From Saccharothrix sp. ST-888 (GTDB lineage: Bacteria > Actinomycetota > Actinomycetes > Streptomycetales > Streptomycetaceae): a DNA stretch of 64,000 nt. Shown piece after piece: positions 43,052 through 50,946 of the stretch; position 1 is the first letter of the stretch; each line of letters starts with the position of its first letter. The stretch spans positions 1-64,000 of the forward strand of contig NZ_JYJF01000002.1 of the NCBI RefSeq assembly GCF_000955975.1. The letters run 5' to 3'. A program made the translations under genes and the position numbers. A model generated the notes under the pieces. That model was given only the letters and a program-made list of their open reading frames with translations, did no database searches and was not told where the DNA came from.

Positions 43052-43190
43052 GGCTTCCTTCCCTCCGGGGTTGCAGCCATCCATGCGCGGGCTCCTCGAA
43101 CGCGTGTTCGCGGTGATCGCGCCGTACGGCTTCACCTTAGAGCACGGGCACCGGCGCAAGGAGAAGGTCCGGTGATCGCTCCGGTGATGC

Positions 43191-43847
43191 TCAGTCCGCG
43201 GCAGGGCCCTGACCCGGCTCGGCCGGGTGCATCGGGAAGCCCTTCAGACCGCGCCAGGCCAGGCTGGCGACCAGGCGGACGGCCTCGTCGCGGGGGATCT
43301 CCAGCCCCTGCGAGAGCCAGTAGCGGGCGGTGATCTGGGCCAGGCCGCAGACCCCGGCGGCGAGCAGCTTGGACTCCGCCTCCGGCAGGTCGGTGTCCTC
43401 CGCGATGACCTTGCTGACCAGCGTCGCGCTGGCGTCCGAGGCCCGCTCGACCCGCTCGCGCACGGCCGGCTCGTTCGTCAGGTCGGACTCGAAGACCAGC
43501 CGGAACGCGCCGGACTCGCTGGAGACGTAGTTGAAGTACGCCTCCATGGTCGCGGCCACCCGCTGCTTGTTGTCGGTGGTCGCGGAGAGCGCGTTGCGGG
43601 TGGCGTCCACCAGGGCCTCGCAGTGCTTGTCGAGCAGCGCGAGGTAGAGCTCCAGCTTCCCCGGAAAGTGCTGGTACAGCACCGGCTTGCTGACGCCGGC
43701 GCGGTCGGCGATGTCGTCCATGGCCGCGGCGTGGTAGCCCTGGGCGACGAACACCTCCTGTGCGGCACCGAGCAGTTGTTCGCGTCGGGCGCTTCGCGGC
43801 AGGCGGGCACCGCGTGGGCGCTCCTGCGCCTCCTGGATGGCCGTCAC
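43191..43847 (-). CDS. TetR/AcrR-family transcriptional regulator
   Basis: 218 residues. The helix-turn-helix is REQLLGAAQEVFVAQGYHAAAMDDIADRAGVSKPVLYQHFPGKLELY (in parts), typical TetR. The ligand domain has no recognisable specificity. GTG 43847 has GAGGAG at 5 nt. It is divergent from the alpha/beta hydrolase gene at 44102; the 255-bp gap could hold the operator, but I did not find a clear palindrome. M. tuberculosis Rv3208 occupies the same place. Confidence 0.93.
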   Translation of the reverse strand: MTAIQEAQERPRGARLPRSARREQLLGAAQEVFVAQGYHAAAMDDIADRAGVSKPVLYQHFPGKLELYLALLDKHCEALVDATRNALSATTDNKQRVAATMEAYFNYVSSESGAFRLVFESDLTNEPAVRERVERASDASATLVSKVIAEDTDLPEAESKLLAAGVCGLAQITARYWLSQGLEIPRDEAVRLVASLAWRGLKGFPMHPAEPGQGPAAD

Positions 43848-44101
43848 GGGCGCTCCTCACTTGACGGTCTGCGGCAGTGCGCCCACGGGATGGACGGCCT
43901 GCCGGGTATAGCTGGCAAGGTCACTGATTCTACTTTTGAGTAATGGGATCTGCGCCTGGTGCAGACGAGAAAAGCGCAGGAACGCCTTGTCGGGAGCCCA
44001 CAATACGGCGCGGGGCCGCACTGTCCAGGGGGCGAGATCGAACAGTTCGGCGAGGCGGGGGGCCGGGGGCCGCGGAATCGGTCCCCCTACCATCGTCCTC
44101 C

Positions 44102-45043
44102 ATGAGCGCTGAGCAGCAGGTCGGGTCCGAGATCGCGCCGGTCCGCACCGTCGCCGTGCCCGGGGCGGTCCTCGCGGTGAGCGGCCCCGTACCCGACAGC
44201 GCCGGGCTGCCGCCCGCGCTCTTCGTCCACGGCCTCGGCGGCTCCGGCGACAACTGGACCGAACTGATGGCGGCCCTCGCCGACCGGGTCTGCGGTGAGG
44301 CCCTGGACCTGCCGGGCTTCGGCCACTCGGCACCACCGCTGGACGGCAACCTGTCCGTCTCCGGCCACGTCCGGGCGGTGATCGGCTACCTGGAGGCCGC
44401 CGGGCGCGGTCCTGTGCACCTGTTCGGCAACTCGCTCGGGGGCGCGGTGGCCGTCCGGCTCGCCGCCCTCCGCCCCGACCTGGTGCGCACCCTCACCCTG
44501 ATCTCGCCCGCCCTGCCCGAGCTGCCGCCGCAGCCCTCCGCCTGGCCGACCGGCCTGCTCGCCGTCCCGGGTGTGCCCGCGCTGCTCCGGCGCGGTCCGG
44601 TCGGCCGCCGCAGCCCCGAGGAGGCCACCGAGGGCTTCCTGGACCTGGTCTACGGCGACCTGGCCGCCGTCCCGGCCGAGCGCCGGGAGCGGGCGGTGCG
44701 CGAGTACCGGCGGCGGCTCGGCGTCCCGCACGCGATGCGGGCGATGGTCGGCTCGGCGCGTGGGATCGTCTCCGCCTACACCGAGCGCGGCGACCAGGCG
44801 CTGTGGCGGCAGGCCGCACAGGTGAAGGTGCCCGTGCTGCTGGTGTACGGGCTGAAGGACAAGCTGGTCTCGTACCGGTCGGCGCGGCGGGCCTGCGCCG
44901 CCTTCGCGGACGCGCGGCTGCTGGTGCTGCCGGAGTCCGGGCACGTCGCGATGATGGAGCACCCCGCGCAGGTGGCGCGGGCCGTCCGGGAGCTGCTCGC
45001 GGAGGTCCGACCGCGCTCCCCCGGCGCGTTCCGGGGGTGCTGA
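44102..45043 (+). CDS. Alpha/beta hydrolase (divergent from TetR gene)
   Basis: 313 residues. Oxyanion loop FVHGLGGSGDNWTELM; nucleophile HLFGNSLGGAVAVRLA (GNSLGG); acid in YGLKDKLVSYR; catalytic His in LPESGHVAMMEHP. TACCAT at 44088-44093 lies 8 nt before ATG with no Shine-Dalgarno, suggesting a leaderless transcript. It may be under the divergent TetR repressor. The next 348 bp to 45391 contain no gene; the DUF3152 gene that follows this hydrolase in other actinobacteria as I recall is not present. Confidence 0.88.
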   Translation: MSAEQQVGSEIAPVRTVAVPGAVLAVSGPVPDSAGLPPALFVHGLGGSGDNWTELMAALADRVCGEALDLPGFGHSAPPLDGNLSVSGHVRAVIGYLEAAGRGPVHLFGNSLGGAVAVRLAALRPDLVRTLTLISPALPELPPQPSAWPTGLLAVPGVPALLRRGPVGRRSPEEATEGFLDLVYGDLAAVPAERRERAVREYRRRLGVPHAMRAMVGSARGIVSAYTERGDQALWRQAAQVKVPVLLVYGLKDKLVSYRSARRACAAFADARLLVLPESGHVAMMEHPAQVARAVRELLAEVRPRSPGAFRGC

Positions 45044-45074
45044 AACGTGGCGCACCGGTGGAGGTCACGCGCGT

Positions 45075-45105
45075 TCACTCGTTCAGGTGGCAACCGGGCG
45101 GGTGA
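45075..45105 (+). promoter_or_regulatory. Tandem BldM-like and BldM-WhiI-like binding sites, with -10 at 45130-45135
   Basis: TCACTCGTTCAGGTGG (45075-45090) matches the BldM homodimer palindrome (TCACCCGNNCGGGTGA) at all but three of the fixed positions. GCAACCGGGCGGGTGA (45090-45105) contains a perfect CCGNNCGGGTGA core of the BldM-WhiI heterodimer site. TACCTT (45130-45135) is a suitable -10, placing the sites near -44 of a start about 250 nt before the glycosyltransferase gene. The consensus is from memory of published BldM work. The rest of 45044-45391 is untranslated leader without a visible gene. Confidence 0.5.
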
Positions 45106-45391
45106 CCGAGGAGGGGCCGGGTTTCGTTCTACCTTCGTGGTGTCGGACCGAACAGGTGTGGGGGGAGTAGCAGCCGTCGGTGCCCCGCGGGGCGGCTGCC
45201 CGGGCCGCCGGGCGATCTCGCCGGGCCCGTAGCGGGTGCTGCCCTTCCCCGGGCGTCGCGGTTCCGCCGAGTGTCGGGCCGCCGAGTTCCGGGTCTCACG
45301 GCGCGCCGGGCTCGACCGGGCCCCGGTCCGGTCCGCCGTTGGTAGCCGTACCGGACCGCCCTGCCCCGATCGCCCAGCTCTGGAGGTTGTC

Positions 45392-47146
45392 ATGCGCGTT
45401 GCTCTGCTCACCGAGGGCGCTACCGAGAGCGCCGGGCCGGACACGCGGCGTTCCGGGGACGGCTGGTGCGACCGGCTGATGGACGGACTGGCCGAGCACG
45501 AGTTCCGGCTCTACCTGCTGGCCCCGCCGGGGTGCGCGGTCGGGACCAGACCCGGCCGCCCGGCGGCGGTGCACGAGTTTCCGATGGGGGGCCGCCGCCC
45601 GCCGGGGCACGGCCCCGCGCTGCACCGGCGGCGCCAGTACGTCCGTGCGTACCGGGACTTGGTGCGGGCCCTGGTCCTGCCCGCCGAGCGCCGCTCGTTC
45701 GGGCCCGGCCTGTACCGGCTCGCCGAACTGGCCCGCGAGGACGGCGCACTGCCCGCGTTCCTCGCCTCCGGAGCCGCCCAGCGCACCCTGGAGGCGGTCT
45801 GGCGGTCGCCCGGCGCGGACACCGCGGCCGGACAGCCGCAGGTCGGCGATCTGCTGGTCGCCGGCGACCTGCTGGAACAGTGCCTGCGACCGCTCTCCGC
45901 GCCCTGGTACGGCACGGGGGCGGGCGAACTCGGCGGGGCCGACCTCTGCCATGTCGTCGGCGGCGGCCCGGCCGCGCTGCCCGCGCTGGTGGCCGGAGCG
46001 CTGCACGGTGTGCCGTTCGTGGTCACCGAGCACGGCCCGCAGCTGCGGGAGCAGTACCGCAGCGACCGGTACGCGCAGTACCGGTGGCCGGTCCGGGCGC
46101 TGCTGCTCGGCTTCTCCCGTCTGCTGGCTGAGGAAACGTACCGGCAGGCCGCCGTCCTCACCCCGGACAGCGAGTACGGCCGGCAGTGGCAGCAGCGCTG
46201 CGGCGCCGCGCCCGAGCGGATCCGGGTGGTGTACGAGGGCGCGGCGGCGGTCGACCGGGCGCCCGCCGGGCCCGAACCCGAGCTGCCGACGCTCCTGTGG
46301 GCGGGTGCCCTGGAGCCGGGGCACGACCCCGAACTGATGCTGCACGCCTTCGCCCGGGTCCGGGCTGACCTGCCCACGGCCCGGCTGCGGATGTACGGCG
46401 AGGAGGGCGGGCCCGGCCGGGCGGCGCACTGCCGGGTGGTCGCCGACCGGCTCGGGCTCGACGACGCGGTCTCCTTCGAGGACGGTCGGGGCGGGCCGGC
46501 CTGGGAGACGGGCGGTGTGCTGGTCCTGTCGGCACGCACGCAGAGCAGCCCCCGAATGCTGGTGGACGCGATGCTGAGCGGGCGGGCGGTGGTCACCACC
46601 GAGGTCGGGGTGGCCAGAGAGGTGGTCGGGCCGGCCGGGCTGCTGGTGCCCCCGCGCAGTCCGCAGGCGCTGGCCGGGGCCTGCCTCGCGCTGCTCGGCG
46701 ACTCCGAGCGGCGGGTCAGGCTGGGCCGGGCCGGGCGGCGGCGGGCGCAGGAGCGGTTCGCGGTCGAGCCGGTGACGACGGCCTTCCGGGAGATCTACCT
46801 GGAGCTGGTGTCCGGTCGGCCCGCGTTCCCGGCCGCCGCCTCCGGCACCCGGGGCCGGCCGCACCGGGCCCAGCCCTTCGCCCGGCCCGCCGAGTACTGG
46901 GTCGCGGGCGGTACGGAGGCCGTGGGCGCGGCGGAGGACGTACCGGACGACTCGCCCGAGGCCGTCGGGCCGGTGGAGGGTACGGAGCGGGCCGGGGACG
47001 GCGGACCGCCGGGGCTCGGCGGGGGCCGCGCGGACGGCGGGGAGCGGGCTGCCGGCGCGGGTCGGCTGTTCGGGGAGACCCGGGCGGGTGGCGGCCGCAC
47101 ACCGGCGGGTCCGGCGGAGCCGGGAGCGCTGGCGGAGGCGGTCTGA
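45392..47146 (+). CDS. PelF-like glycosyltransferase (DUF3492 + GT4)
   Basis: 584 residues. N-terminal MRVALLTEGATES and GGDGWCDRLMDGLAEHEFRLYLLAPP (in parts) with VVTEHGPQLREQ define the DUF3492 domain found in PelF, the UDP-sugar transferase of Pel exopolysaccharide. The GT4 C-domain has AAVLTPDSEYGRQWQQ, ERIRVVYEGAAAVDRA, EPGHDPELMLHAFARVRADLP (in parts) and the nucleotide-sugar motif LSARTQSSPRMLVDAMLSGRAVV (E7 position differs: SSPR). A ~90-residue Pro/Gly-rich tail follows. ATG 45392 has GGAGG at 5 nt. It overlaps the membrane gene by 1 bp. Probably adds UDP-GalNAc/GlcNAc-type sugars to a secreted polymer. Confidence 0.82.
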   Translation: MRVALLTEGATESAGPDTRRSGDGWCDRLMDGLAEHEFRLYLLAPPGCAVGTRPGRPAAVHEFPMGGRRPPGHGPALHRRRQYVRAYRDLVRALVLPAERRSFGPGLYRLAELAREDGALPAFLASGAAQRTLEAVWRSPGADTAAGQPQVGDLLVAGDLLEQCLRPLSAPWYGTGAGELGGADLCHVVGGGPAALPALVAGALHGVPFVVTEHGPQLREQYRSDRYAQYRWPVRALLLGFSRLLAEETYRQAAVLTPDSEYGRQWQQRCGAAPERIRVVYEGAAAVDRAPAGPEPELPTLLWAGALEPGHDPELMLHAFARVRADLPTARLRMYGEEGGPGRAAHCRVVADRLGLDDAVSFEDGRGGPAWETGGVLVLSARTQSSPRMLVDAMLSGRAVVTTEVGVAREVVGPAGLLVPPRSPQALAGACLALLGDSERRVRLGRAGRRRAQERFAVEPVTTAFREIYLELVSGRPAFPAAASGTRGRPHRAQPFARPAEYWVAGGTEAVGAAEDVPDDSPEAVGPVEGTERAGDGGPPGLGGGRADGGERAAGAGRLFGETRAGGGRTPAGPAEPGALAEAV

Positions 47147-48330
47147 TGAGCCGTCCCGAGGAGTCGTTACCGCCGACGGCACAGGCACCAGCATGGGCGC
47201 GGGCGCGGGCCGAGGTGCCCGCGCCGCCCGGCGGCCAGGAGTGGGAGTACCCGTCCGTCCCGGTGCCGTCGGGAGACCCGGTACGGGAGTTGATGGAGCG
47301 CTACCGGGCGCTCTGCGAGCAGGCGGTCGACCCGCTGGACATCGCGGTCGGCCTGGAGGAGGCCGGGCTCGGCCGGATCGAGGCACGGCGGTACCGGCAG
47401 GCGGACGTCTTCGAGCTCGCCGACGAGCTGTACGCCAGGGTGCCGCGCCGACCCGTCGTCGCCGTACCCGCGCCACCGGGCTCGTCCTGGCGGAGCCGTA
47501 CGGGGCGGGCGCTGGGCAGTGCCGTCCGGTACGGGCTGCCGTCCGCCGTCCCCGTCGCGCTGCGGGCGGCGGCTCCGGTGGTGGGCCTGCCCCTGCTGGC
47601 GCTGGCACTGGCGGCCCTGGGAGCCCGTCCGGTCGGCGCTGCGCTGCGGCGGTGGTCGGACTCCCGCCCCGGAGCCGGCGCACCCGACGCACGCGTCGCG
47701 AGCGGTGGGAGCGGCGGGAGTTCGGTGGCCGCCCGGCTCTGGTACGGCCTCGGGGCCGGGGTCCTGCTGGGCGTTCCGGTGCTGACCGCAGGACCGGTCG
47801 GGGCCGCGCTCGGCCTGGCGGCCGCGCTGGGCATGGGGTCGGTGGAGTGGTCGGCCGACTGGCTGCGGCACGCCGCCGGCCTGGGTCTCGGCTCGGCGGG
47901 GACGCTGTCCGCCTTCCGCGCCCGGATGCGGCCCGTGCTGCCGGTCGCGCTCGGCCTGCACCTGGCGCTGCTGGCGCTGTTCTCCTTCGCCGCGCTCGCC
48001 GTGCTGACCGCACTCGACCTCGGATCCGAGGCGGGTGCCGGGCTGTTGGCCGGTGCGGCGCACCGGGCGTCGGGGCTGCAGTGGGCGGCCCAGGCGGCGC
48101 TGGGACTGCTGCTGGTGCCCGCCGCCGCCCTGCTGCGCACCGGCCGGTCGCGGACGGCGGCCGTCGCCGTGCCGACGGCCGGACTGGGCTCCGCCGTGTT
48201 CACGGCGGTCCGGGCGCCGGAGACCGCTCAACTGCTCTGCTGCGGCACGGCGGCCGCGCTGCTGCTGCCGTACGCCTGGACCGTTCTCGGCCGTCCTGCT
48301 GCCTACCTGCCGGATGGGCCGCCGGCCTGA
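47146..48330 (+). CDS. Polytopic membrane protein of the PelF-like cassette (contains TTA codon)
   Basis: 394 residues. A cytoplasmic N-terminal domain (DPVRELMERYRALCEQAVDPLDIAVGLEEAGLGRIEARRYRQAD in parts) is followed by about eight predicted membrane helices from residue ~125 (LPSAVPVALRAAAPVVGLPLLALALAAL) to the end. No MATE or PelG similarity is certain. It starts at ATG 47146, overlapping the transferase stop by 1 bp. Codon 8 is TTA (47167-47169), the rare leucine codon read by the bldA tRNA, so translation should depend on development. It is the only in-frame TTA I found in this window. Possible polymer-export or cosynthesis subunit. Confidence 0.78.
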   Translation: MSRPEESLPPTAQAPAWARARAEVPAPPGGQEWEYPSVPVPSGDPVRELMERYRALCEQAVDPLDIAVGLEEAGLGRIEARRYRQADVFELADELYARVPRRPVVAVPAPPGSSWRSRTGRALGSAVRYGLPSAVPVALRAAAPVVGLPLLALALAALGARPVGAALRRWSDSRPGAGAPDARVASGGSGGSSVAARLWYGLGAGVLLGVPVLTAGPVGAALGLAAALGMGSVEWSADWLRHAAGLGLGSAGTLSAFRARMRPVLPVALGLHLALLALFSFAALAVLTALDLGSEAGAGLLAGAAHRASGLQWAAQAALGLLLVPAAALLRTGRSRTAAVAVPTAGLGSAVFTAVRAPETAQLLCCGTAAALLLPYAWTVLGRPAAYLPDGPPA

Positions 48331-48472
48331 ACCCATCCACCCGTATCCGCTCCGGCCCGCATCAACTCGTATCAAACCGTGCCAAGTTGTGCCGATCCAC
48401 CCGAACTCGCCCATTCGAACACCCGTAACCTGCCGTGCCCGCAAGGGACGGCGTCGTGGAAGGACACCCCCG

Positions 48473-49435
48473 ATGAGGGTGCTGCTGCTGGGAGCCGACG
48501 GTTTCATCGGCCGTCGCGTCGCGGACCGTCTGATGACCGACGACGAACTCCAGGTGACCGTGCTCGGCCGCCGTGACTCGGCCGACATCCGCTTCGATCT
48601 GACGGCGGGCAGCCCCGGAGCGCTGGCCAGGTTCCTGGACGCGGTGGCCCCGCAGGTCGTGATCAACTGCGCCGGTGCGACCTACGGTTCGTCGCGGACC
48701 CTGATCAGGTCGAACACCCTCGCGGTGGCCACCGTGTGCGAGGCGATCCGGCGCAGCCGGGAGCCGGCCAGGCTGGTGCACGTCGGTTCGGCGGCCGAGT
48801 ACGGTCCGGTGCCCTCGGGCGCGCCGATCCCGGAGAGCGCCGAGCCGAGGCCGGTCGGCCCGTACGGGGTGTCGAAGCTGGCGGGGACGGAGCTGGTGAC
48901 CTCCTCCGGCCTGGATGCGGCGGTGCTGCGGGTCTTCGACGTGGTCGGCCCGGGTTCGCCGACGGCCTCGCTGTTCGGGCGGCTCGCCGAGGGGCTGCGC
49001 CGGGCGCTGGAGCAGGACGAGCGGCAGGTGCGGATGCCGGACCTGTCCGGATTCCGAGATTTCGTCGATGTCAGGGACGTCGCCAGGGCGATCCAGGCGG
49101 CGGCGGTCTCGGCCGCCACCGGGGTGATCAACATCGGCAGCGGCCACGCCGTCCGGGCTCGGGACGCGGCCCAACTGCTGGTCCGGACGGCCGGGTTCGA
49201 GGGCTCCATCAGCGAGGACGCCCGTCAGGTGCTGGTGCCCAGCCAGAGCACGGCCGACCACGGACACCGGGGAGCGGAGGCGTACCGGGTCCCGGAGGCC
49301 CGTCCGGTACTGGAGTCGGTGCAGTGGCGGCAGGCCGACGTCCGGACCGCCAGGGACCGTCTCGGATGGCGGGCACTGGTGCCGCTGGAGGAGTCCCTGG
49401 GCGACATCTGGCTGGAGACCGCCTGCCGGGTCTGA
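48473..49435 (+). CDS. NAD-dependent nucleotide-sugar epimerase/dehydratase
   Basis: 320-residue SDR of the extended type. NAD-binding GADGFIGRRVADRL, acidic D of VGSAAEYGPVPSGAP, catalytic Y and K in GPYGVSKLAG (YxxxK), and the C-terminal NIGSGHAVRARDAAQLL region. Likely a UDP-sugar 4-epimerase or dehydratase supplying substrate to the PelF-like transferase two genes upstream (PelX-like role, inference). ATG 48473 follows GGAAGGA at about 8 nt. The 142-bp gap after the membrane gene contains no promoter I can defend. Confidence 0.87.
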   Translation: MRVLLLGADGFIGRRVADRLMTDDELQVTVLGRRDSADIRFDLTAGSPGALARFLDAVAPQVVINCAGATYGSSRTLIRSNTLAVATVCEAIRRSREPARLVHVGSAAEYGPVPSGAPIPESAEPRPVGPYGVSKLAGTELVTSSGLDAAVLRVFDVVGPGSPTASLFGRLAEGLRRALEQDERQVRMPDLSGFRDFVDVRDVARAIQAAAVSAATGVINIGSGHAVRARDAAQLLVRTAGFEGSISEDARQVLVPSQSTADHGHRGAEAYRVPEARPVLESVQWRQADVRTARDRLGWRALVPLEESLGDIWLETACRV

Positions 49436-49654
49436 CCGGGGCCGACCGGGACCGGCCCGTACTAGCAGCCGTGCTGGGTACGGCCGGTGGCGCCGGACGG
49501 CCTCCGGCGGCCGGTCCCACCATCCGGCAGCACCTGTCTCGCCAGTCGGACATGCTGTCTCGGAATAGGTACCCGGCATGACACTGTTGGCGTAGCTGGA
49601 TATCGAAAGCCGTATCCGAACGCCGTAACCGAACTGACGACCATCGGAGTCCAC

Positions 49655-50833
49655 GTGTCGCTGCCACCCCTGGTCGAGCCGGCCGCCGAGCTCACCGTAG
49701 ACGAGGTCCGCCGGTACTCCCGCCACCTGATCATTCCGGATGTGGGGATGGCGGGGCAGAAGCGGCTGAAGAACGCCAAGGTGCTGTGCGTCGGCGCCGG
49801 TGGTCTCGGCTCGCCGGCTCTGATGTACCTGGCCGCAGCGGGTGTCGGCACGCTCGGCATCGTCGAGTTCGACACCGTCGACGAGTCCAACCTCCAGCGC
49901 CAGATCATCCACGGCCAGTCCGACATCGGCCGCTCCAAGGGCGAGTCCGCGCGGGACTCGGTCAAGGAGATCAACCCGTACGTCAACGTGATCCTCCACG
50001 ACACGCGTCTCGACAACGACAACGTCATGGAGATCTTCTCCGGCTACGACCTGATCGTGGACGGCACCGACAACTTCGCCACCCGCTACCTGGTGAACGA
50101 CGCGGCGGTGCTGCTCGGCAAGCCGTACGTGTGGGGTTCGATCTACCGCTTCGACGGCCAGGCCAGCGTCTTCTGGGCCGACCACGGCCCCTGCTACCGC
50201 TGCCTCTACCCGGAGGCCCCGCCGCCGGGCATGGTCCCGTCCTGCGCCGAGGGCGGCGTGCTGGGCGTGCTCTGCGCGTCCATCGGCTCGATCCAGGTCA
50301 CCGAGGCGATCAAGCTGCTCGCCGGTGTCGGCGACCCGCTGGTCGGCCGTCTGATGATCTACGACGCCCTGGAGATGACCTACCGCCAGGTCAAGGTCCG
50401 CAAGGACCCGAACTGCGCGCTGTGCGGCGAGAACCCCACCGTCACCGAGCTGATCGACTACGAGTCGTTCTGCGGTGTCGTCTCGGAGGAGGCCCAGGAG
50501 GCCACGCTCGGCTCGACGATCACTCCCAAGCAGCTCAAGGAGTGGATCGACGGCGGCGAGAACATCGAGATCATCGACGTCCGCGAGATCAACGAGTACG
50601 AGATCGTCAGCATCCCGGGCGCCAAGCTGATCCCGAAGGGCGAGTTCCTGATGGGTACCGCTCTGGAGACGCTGCCGCAGGACAAGAAGATCGTGCTGCA
50701 CTGCAAGACCGGCGTCCGCTCGGCCGAGGTGCTGGCCGTGCTGAAGGCGGCGGGCTTCTCCGACGCCGTCCACCTGGGCGGCGGCGTGATCGGCTGGGTC
50801 AACCAGATCGAGCCGCACAAGCCGACCTACTAG
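49655..50833 (+). CDS. moeZ: Adenylyltransferase/sulfurtransferase MoeZ (ThiF/MoeB + rhodanese)
   Basis: 392 residues. E1-like domain: CVGAGGLGSPALMYLA (ATP loop), DTVDESNLQRQI, R-finger region, and zinc-binding CYRC ... NCALCG. C-terminal rhodanese domain has the persulfide cysteine in VLHCKTGVRSAEVL. It adenylates and sulfurates ThiS/MoaD/CysO-type carriers for molybdopterin, thiamin, cysteine and thioamide synthesis in actinobacteria. GTG 49655 has CGGAG at 5 nt. Downstream, an inverted repeat pair (50848-50923) separates it from the convergent flippase-like gene. Synteny with Rv3206c. Confidence 0.95.
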   Translation: MSLPPLVEPAAELTVDEVRRYSRHLIIPDVGMAGQKRLKNAKVLCVGAGGLGSPALMYLAAAGVGTLGIVEFDTVDESNLQRQIIHGQSDIGRSKGESARDSVKEINPYVNVILHDTRLDNDNVMEIFSGYDLIVDGTDNFATRYLVNDAAVLLGKPYVWGSIYRFDGQASVFWADHGPCYRCLYPEAPPPGMVPSCAEGGVLGVLCASIGSIQVTEAIKLLAGVGDPLVGRLMIYDALEMTYRQVKVRKDPNCALCGENPTVTELIDYESFCGVVSEEAQEATLGSTITPKQLKEWIDGGENIEIIDVREINEYEIVSIPGAKLIPKGEFLMGTALETLPQDKKIVLHCKTGVRSAEVLAVLKAAGFSDAVHLGGGVIGWVNQIEPHKPTY

Positions 50834-50847
50834 GCCGCGCAAGCCGT

Positions 50848-50923
50848 CAGGGGCGCGGGGAACCGCGCGGACGACCGCCCTCCACACGGGTGCACGGTTG
50901 TCCGCGGGGCTCCCCGCGCCCCT
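50848..50923. repeat. Dispersed GC-rich repeat, inverted pair (copy c) between convergent genes
   Basis: Left arm from 50848 (CAGGGGCGCGGGGAACCGCG) and right arm to 50923 are reverse complements over about 26 nt with few mismatches, in the gap between moeZ (+) and the flippase-like gene (-). Confidence 0.8.
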
Positions 50924-50946
50924 TCGCGCTGCCGCCGGCGAGCGGC

